The notes under the pieces are model-generated. The model did not search any database and was not told the origin of the DNA. It saw only the letters and a list, made by a program, of their open reading frames with translations. This document shows, one piece after another, positions 59,947 through 64,000 of a stretch of DNA of 64,000 bases (position 1 is its first letter; every line of letters begins with the position of its first letter). Both the position numbers and the translations under genes were made by a program. The DNA comes from Candidatus Borrarchaeum weybense (GTDB taxonomy: Archaea > Asgardarchaeota > Sifarchaeia > Borrarchaeales > Borrarchaeaceae), in assembly GCA_019057385.1 (NCBI GenBank), contig JAHQJS010000007.1:186001-250000 (forward strand). Reading direction: 5' to 3'.

Positions 59947-61479
59947 TTATCCAAGAAGATTACTTGCAGCACGTAGAGTAAAGTCTATAAATGGGCCTGG
60001 GTATACTCCCAGAATAACAATAAAGATGGCAAAAAGGACAATAACAAGCTTCATTAGCCCACTATTCTTAAAATTCATATTGTCGAAGCCTTGAACATAT
60101 TTTTCCTCCATAGTTGATTTATCCATGACAATAAATTTAATGATCCATAGGTAACCGGCTGCTGCAAAAAAAGTAAATACTAGCATACTCCAACCAGCAA
60201 TTATGCCGATGGGACTGCCATTTTCGAACAGACCTAGGATAATTTGCAATTCTGACCAGAAACCACCGGTGAAAGGTATCGCAGCTAGTGAAAAAAGACC
60301 AATCACCAAGCATGATCCAATAACTGGGTCTCGTCTTCCAAGTCCTTTGTAGTGATCAAGGGAGTGCGAACCCGTTGAAAAAATGAGATATCCGGCAATC
60401 ATAAACAACAAACTTTTTGCAATAGCATGGTTGAGGGCATGTAATAGGACCCCGCTTAACCCCATAATATTTGCAGCACCAAGGCCTGTGATAAGGTAGC
60501 CCATATGTGTGATCGTGGAAAATGCTAAAATGCGTTTGAAATTTCGTGCGTGTGAATCTGATCTCTTGAATTGGATGAGAACAAAAAGATTTCCTTGTAA
60601 TGAGGTAATAATGCCAACAGACATCAATAGATTGCCCCAGCTACCGCCAATACTGATGTTTAACGGAATGATAAGTAGTGTAAATGTTCTTAATATACCA
60701 TACGTCCCTGCAATGACAACAACTCCTGATAGCATCGCGCTTGCAGGTGCAGGTGCGGCCGGATGAGCATCCGGAAGCCAAGTATTAAGGAAAAACATTG
60801 ACCCAGTGACACCAAATCCTACGATCATCAAAATGAGTGTCACTGAGGTCATAGGATTATTTTGCAGGGTTGCTGTTTCAAAATAAACAAAATCTAGCCT
60901 ACTGGTTGCTCCATACAGTAGAGCTAATCCAAAAAGAATTAACATGTTCCCCGTTGAGCTCATCACTAAGTACTTAAACCCTGCTTCTGACGATTCTTTG
61001 CTACGATAATAACTAACCATACTATAACTACCTAGAACCATTCCTTCATATGCGATAAACAAGGTGAAAAAATCAACTGCCAATACTACCAGATTAAGAC
61101 CGGTTATTACTGCAAACAACAAAGCATAGAAATATGCTAAGTCTTCATAGGCATCCATAAAATTTATGCAATAAATGTTAACCGCAAAATGGATCAATGT
61201 AAAGATTAGTATAAAAAAGAGAGAGGTCATATCTGCCTGTAAGACAAGGAAAGACGTCTCTTTAAAGAATTTTTCTCCTGTTGTTAAAATTGAAGTGCTA
61301 AACAGAATGGCTAATGAAATATTAATTGATGCTCCAATAAACGCAATGGCGTGTACTAACTTTTTTTTCAACCAGGAAGTCTTTAGTAGTCTTTCTATGA
61401 ACATAAGAAGAAAAGAGCTTAGAAGAGGGACAAAAACGAAGGAGAGCAATGATATATTAAACCCTATAATTTCAATCAT
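59947..61479 (-). CDS. nuoM: Complex-I-like antiporter subunit, NuoM-type, with altered channel lysines
   Basis: This 510-residue, 14-helix subunit belongs to the NuoM/MrpD group (LNTWLPDAHPAAPAPASAMLSG). GGTGAT overlaps the nuoL stop codon and lies before the ATG at 61479; the longer frame from 61590 is rejected. The glutamate of helix 5 is kept (E145 in AYEGM). The two lysines normally found in helices 7 and 8 appear as T225 (GFGVTGSMFF) and I256 (SGVVVIAGTYG). Such subunits move protons in NADH or F420H2 dehydrogenases. It is the last gene of the operon; no nuoN follows. Confidence 0.88.
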   Translation of the reverse strand: MIEIIGFNISLLSFVFVPLLSSFLLMFIERLLKTSWLKKKLVHAIAFIGASINISLAILFSTSILTTGEKFFKETSFLVLQADMTSLFFILIFTLIHFAVNIYCINFMDAYEDLAYFYALLFAVITGLNLVVLAVDFFTLFIAYEGMVLGSYSMVSYYRSKESSEAGFKYLVMSSTGNMLILFGLALLYGATSRLDFVYFETATLQNNPMTSVTLILMIVGFGVTGSMFFLNTWLPDAHPAAPAPASAMLSGVVVIAGTYGILRTFTLLIIPLNISIGGSWGNLLMSVGIITSLQGNLFVLIQFKRSDSHARNFKRILAFSTITHMGYLITGLGAANIMGLSGVLLHALNHAIAKSLLFMIAGYLIFSTGSHSLDHYKGLGRRDPVIGSCLVIGLFSLAAIPFTGGFWSELQIILGLFENGSPIGIIAGWSMLVFTFFAAAGYLWIIKFIVMDKSTMEEKYVQGFDNMNFKNSGLMKLVIVLFAIFIVILGVYPGPFIDFTLRAASNLLG

Positions 61480-61490
61480 AATATTATCAC

Positions 61491-63449
61491 CTAAAAGAGT
61501 AGAAGAACAATAAGAATTGCAAGAAGAACCACAACTATTCCCACTGTATTGTAGTTGAGATCGCCAGATTGTAATTTGCGTAATTTCCAATTGAATCTCA
61601 TGAATAAGTCCAGTAACTCGTTGTAAAGCACATCTAAGTAAAATCCTTCTTCAGCGATATTATAAAAAGCGCTAAGAACCCAATATTTCCGTACTGTTGG
61701 CATGATGGTTCTAGGGCCTTTATAGTAGATGAGATAACTAATGGTAAATCCAACAGCTACTAGCGAGATTGCCAGAATCATGTTGAAAAATGCCATTGGC
61801 TGGTGTACGAGATCGGGTATATATCTCAGTGGGTTATGATATGCCACATGCTCGAACATAGGTTCGAAATAGTTATTTAGGAGAATTGGTCCAAGAAACC
61901 CAGTTGCTATGACAAGGATTGCTAAAGAACTTGTAACTCCTCGCATTATTGGCCCTGGCTTGTAGATTTTCAATTTTTCTGGCTTTTCGCCATAAAAAAT
62001 CAAGAAAAAAAACCTAAACGCGTATATAGCTGTTAAAGGCGCGGTTATTATACCAGCGCCATAGACTATCCAACCAAGGGAAGCTAGTCTCGCACCACTA
62101 GAAGCGTAATTAATTGCGCTACCTAATATTGCCTCTTTGCTATATCCACCGTTAAAGAGGAAAGGAACACCCGCTAAGGCACATACTCCTATTAATGTTG
62201 ACCAGTGAAGAACTGGCAAGTCATTTTTTAATCCACCCATATGTTTGATGTTCCGTTCATCGTGCAGAGAATGAATGATTGCTCCAGCCGATAGAAAGAG
62301 GAGTGCTTTGAAGAGACCATGAGACAATAAATGAAACTGAGTGGCCATAAAACCTTCAATACTAATGGCTTGGTTCTCATAATACGCTAAATAACCAACT
62401 GCAAGTCCCATGAACATATAAGCAATTTGACTAACTGTTGAATATGCCAATACTCGTTTGATATCAATAGAGACCAAGGCGGAGGCGGCACTAATGATAG
62501 CGGTAATAGCGGCTATGAAGGCAATGGTAATGAAAAAAGGTTCCACCTCAGTTGGACCAAAGACGTTGTAAAATCGTGATAGGAGATATACTCCAGCTTT
62601 TACCATCGTAGCTGCATGTATAAGTGCACTAACCGTTGTAGGCCCCTGCATTGCATCAATATTAATTCGACGAGGGCTACTTAACCAAGTAATGAGAGGA
62701 AATTGAGCAGATTTACTAATAGCGCCGAGCAAAATGAATAGCGCAACAAGTGTTTGAAGATCTGGTGATACGTTGGTAGCAAATTCTACCGTAATTATTT
62801 TTATATTTATCGTGTTTAATTCTAGCCAGAGGATTCCAAGCGCAATTAGAAGAGCGATATCGCCAACAAATGTCATGAGAAATGCTTTTATTCCAGATTT
62901 GGCGCATAGTGTACCTTGTGGGTCAGGTTTATGGAACCAATGTGCAATCAGGAAATAAGAACAAACTCCCATTATTTTCCAGCCGAAAAAGAGGATTACA
63001 AGATCTCCTGCAAGAACAAAAAGAACCATTCCGCCTACGAAAAGTTGTAGGAAGAAATAATATCGACCTTGTGCATCATCATCCTTCATGTATTCTAAGG
63101 AAAATAGGGCAATTAAAAAACCCAAACCAGCTGCAATGAGTGCGACAAAGGCCCCCAAAGGATCGACCATGATGGAATTGTTGAAGAACCCATGGATGTT
63201 ATAATTAAATACCGTAGGGTTTAATAGAATTACCTGTTCTTCCCAATTCCCCGCAAAAACAAGGTAACTTGCAAGAAGTGCTGAAATACCAATCGTAGCA
63301 ACCGAAAAATAGTTTCTTATCTCTGTACTAAATTTTCCAATAATTGCAGAAATGACCGCTCCGAGAATGGGAATAGCAAATATTGAAAACCAAGGCTGAA
63401 GAAACAGAAGAAAGACGCTTTGCAATGTGTTTATATGCCAACTTGCCAT
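61491..63449 (-). CDS. nuoL: Complex-I-like antiporter subunit, NuoL-type
   Basis: The 652-residue protein has 15-16 membrane segments and a C-terminal extension with a lateral-helix-like segment. Signatures are DPLGAFVALI, ISKSAQFPL with the helix-7 lysine (K246) kept, and SALIHAATMVKAGVYLL. The helix-5 position that is usually Glu (GWEgxG) is K158 (GWKIMGVCSY). About seven extra residues (SSPRRIN) occur before DAMQGPTTVSA. The gene begins 12 bases after nuoK and is followed by nuoM. Confidence 0.92.
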   Translation of the reverse strand: MASWHINTLQSVFLLFLQPWFSIFAIPILGAVISAIIGKFSTEIRNYFSVATIGISALLASYLVFAGNWEEQVILLNPTVFNYNIHGFFNNSIMVDPLGAFVALIAAGLGFLIALFSLEYMKDDDAQGRYYFFLQLFVGGMVLFVLAGDLVILFFGWKIMGVCSYFLIAHWFHKPDPQGTLCAKSGIKAFLMTFVGDIALLIALGILWLELNTINIKIITVEFATNVSPDLQTLVALFILLGAISKSAQFPLITWLSSPRRINIDAMQGPTTVSALIHAATMVKAGVYLLSRFYNVFGPTEVEPFFITIAFIAAITAIISAASALVSIDIKRVLAYSTVSQIAYMFMGLAVGYLAYYENQAISIEGFMATQFHLLSHGLFKALLFLSAGAIIHSLHDERNIKHMGGLKNDLPVLHWSTLIGVCALAGVPFLFNGGYSKEAILGSAINYASSGARLASLGWIVYGAGIITAPLTAIYAFRFFFLIFYGEKPEKLKIYKPGPIMRGVTSSLAILVIATGFLGPILLNNYFEPMFEHVAYHNPLRYIPDLVHQPMAFFNMILAISLVAVGFTISYLIYYKGPRTIMPTVRKYWVLSAFYNIAEEGFYLDVLYNELLDLFMRFNWKLRKLQSGDLNYNTVGIVVVLLAILIVLLLF

Positions 63450-63460
63450 TTTTAGACACC

Positions 63461-63793
63461 TCAGCCTTTGAGTGTTGTAAGATCGTCAATTTCAGTGGTC
63501 TGAAAATGTTCGTACACTTTTCGTATAAAGGCTAATGCAAGTCCCACGACTGCAGCACCGACTGATAGTGTAATCAGGACAAATGTCTGTGTTTGTGGAT
63601 CCACATTTACACCTTGAGTGAATCCAAATGCAATGAACACAATATTGGGTGCACTGACGAGCATTTCTAATGCCATGATTACTCTGATCGTTGATCGTTT
63701 AGTAGTTAGGCCATAAAACCCCATTAATAGCATAATAAAAGATAATGCAAGTAAAACTTCAAAATCCGTGAAAGAATCGAAAGTAATGCTCAT
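63461..63793 (-). CDS. nuoK: Complex-I-like subunit NuoK
   Basis: The 110-residue protein with three membrane helices is the standard NuoK size. The first channel glutamate is present as E43 in MALEMLVSAPNIVF. The second glutamate position of bacterial NuoK corresponds to Ala (about A80) here, as also occurs in FpoK- and MrpC-like proteins. The start overlaps the upstream stop by one base (TAATG). It forms the proton path between NuoJ and the antiporter subunits. Confidence 0.9.
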   Translation of the reverse strand: MSITFDSFTDFEVLLALSFIMLLMGFYGLTTKRSTIRVIMALEMLVSAPNIVFIAFGFTQGVNVDPQTQTFVLITLSVGAAVVGLALAFIRKVYEHFQTTEIDDLTTLKG

Positions 63794-63999
63794 TATTGCT
63801 CATCTTCCTGCTGGTTCTTTTTTATTAGAGGGTTAAACACCATATTCATTCCTAAAAGTGCTACATAGAATACAAACGCCTGAATTATAGTCGCAGTTAC
63901 AACGGTTGTCCACAATAAACGTAAACTCACTTCATTAGCAGTTCCACGATTGACAGTTGATAGCGTCTCAGCCCACATTCCTGATCCTAGTGAGTTTAG
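63793..63999 (-). CDS. nuoJ: Probable NuoJ C-terminal part (cut by the window edge)
   Basis: The frame is open to the right edge; the visible Met at 63978 is not necessarily the start. One membrane helix (VVTATIIQAFVFYVALLGMNMVF) and a charged tail (KKNQQEDEQ) are seen, which fits the last helix of a NuoJ-type subunit, and the J-K order is the usual one. The assignment rests mainly on position. Confidence 0.6.
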   Translation of the reverse strand, partial: LNSLGSGMWAETLSTVNRGTANEVSLRLLWTTVVTATIIQAFVFYVALLGMNMVFNPLIKKNQQEDEQ

Positions 64000-64000
64000 G

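Noticed and set aside
61480..61590. Upstream NuoM start inside nuoL
   Set aside because: Cys/Ser-rich reading is the shadow of the nuoL end; GGTGAT before the ATG at 61479 sets the start.

Overview
The window reads as a chromosomal segment of an Asgard archaeon, most likely of the Heimdallarchaeia group. The archaeal evidence is a TFB-type transcription factor, an Orc1/Cdc6-like ATPase, GGTGA ribosome binding sites and TATA-like promoters. The Asgard evidence is a Rab-like GTPase, an Arf-like GTPase and three proteins with longin/roadblock-like regions. The Heimdall-like evidence is a 2-oxoacid dehydrogenase operon, aconitase A and a NuoJ/K/L/M-type membrane arm. The lineage is inferred from gene content; no rRNA or tRNA gene was seen.

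Layout. 0-8 kb: a membrane receptor-like protein with a cytoplasmic longin-like region, a Rab-like GTPase, two tandem duplicate surface proteins, a winged-helix membrane protein and a zinc-ribbon protein. 8.1-9.9 kb: an IS200/IS605 element (TnpA + TnpB). 10-15 kb: E1alpha-E1beta-E2 of a 2-oxoacid dehydrogenase, a lipoate ligase and a DUF89 protein. 15-21.6 kb: a zinc alcohol dehydrogenase, a small zinc protein, an MMPL/RND transporter and its membrane partner. 21.7-25.2 kb: an operon of Arf-like GTPase, longin-like protein, corrinoid protein and UroD-fold methyltransferase. 25.4-29.3 kb: an SF1 helicase, a small membrane protein, IS-end relics and TFB. 29.3-35.5 kb: an archaeal type IV pilus-like set (ATPase and two half-size platform proteins) with a large membrane-anchored surface protein. 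36.2-43.5 kb: Orc1/Cdc6, a winged helix protein, a second soluble longin-like protein, a HerA/VirB4-like ATPase and a mini-prepilin. 43.5-50.2 kb: aconitase with two flavoproteins, an SDR, a membrane protein and an FmdE-like protein. 50.3-50.6 kb: a degenerate IS605 element that keeps a structured omega-RNA-like segment. 50.6-56.2 kb: DUF2225, YHS-fused glucan phosphorylase, glycogen-synthase-like GT4 and phosphohexomutase. 56.5-59.8 kb: a HAD protein, an M48 protease and a histidine phosphatase. 59.9-64 kb: nuoM-L-K-J-like genes, cut by the window edge.

How the genes fit together. The dehydrogenase E1/E2 set plus its own lipoate ligase feeds acetyl- or acyl-CoA to a cycle containing aconitase, and the complex-I-like arm would use the reducing power. 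The phosphorylase, GT4 and phosphohexomutase form a glycogen storage and mobilisation block. The most unusual unit is the GTPase/longin pair placed in one operon with a corrinoid methyl-transfer module. A second unusual point is that the complex-I-like antiporter subunits lack several channel residues that are normally conserved. Base composition is uneven: the methyl-transfer genes and most of the large surface-protein gene are clearly richer in G+C than their neighbours, which suggests acquisition from elsewhere.
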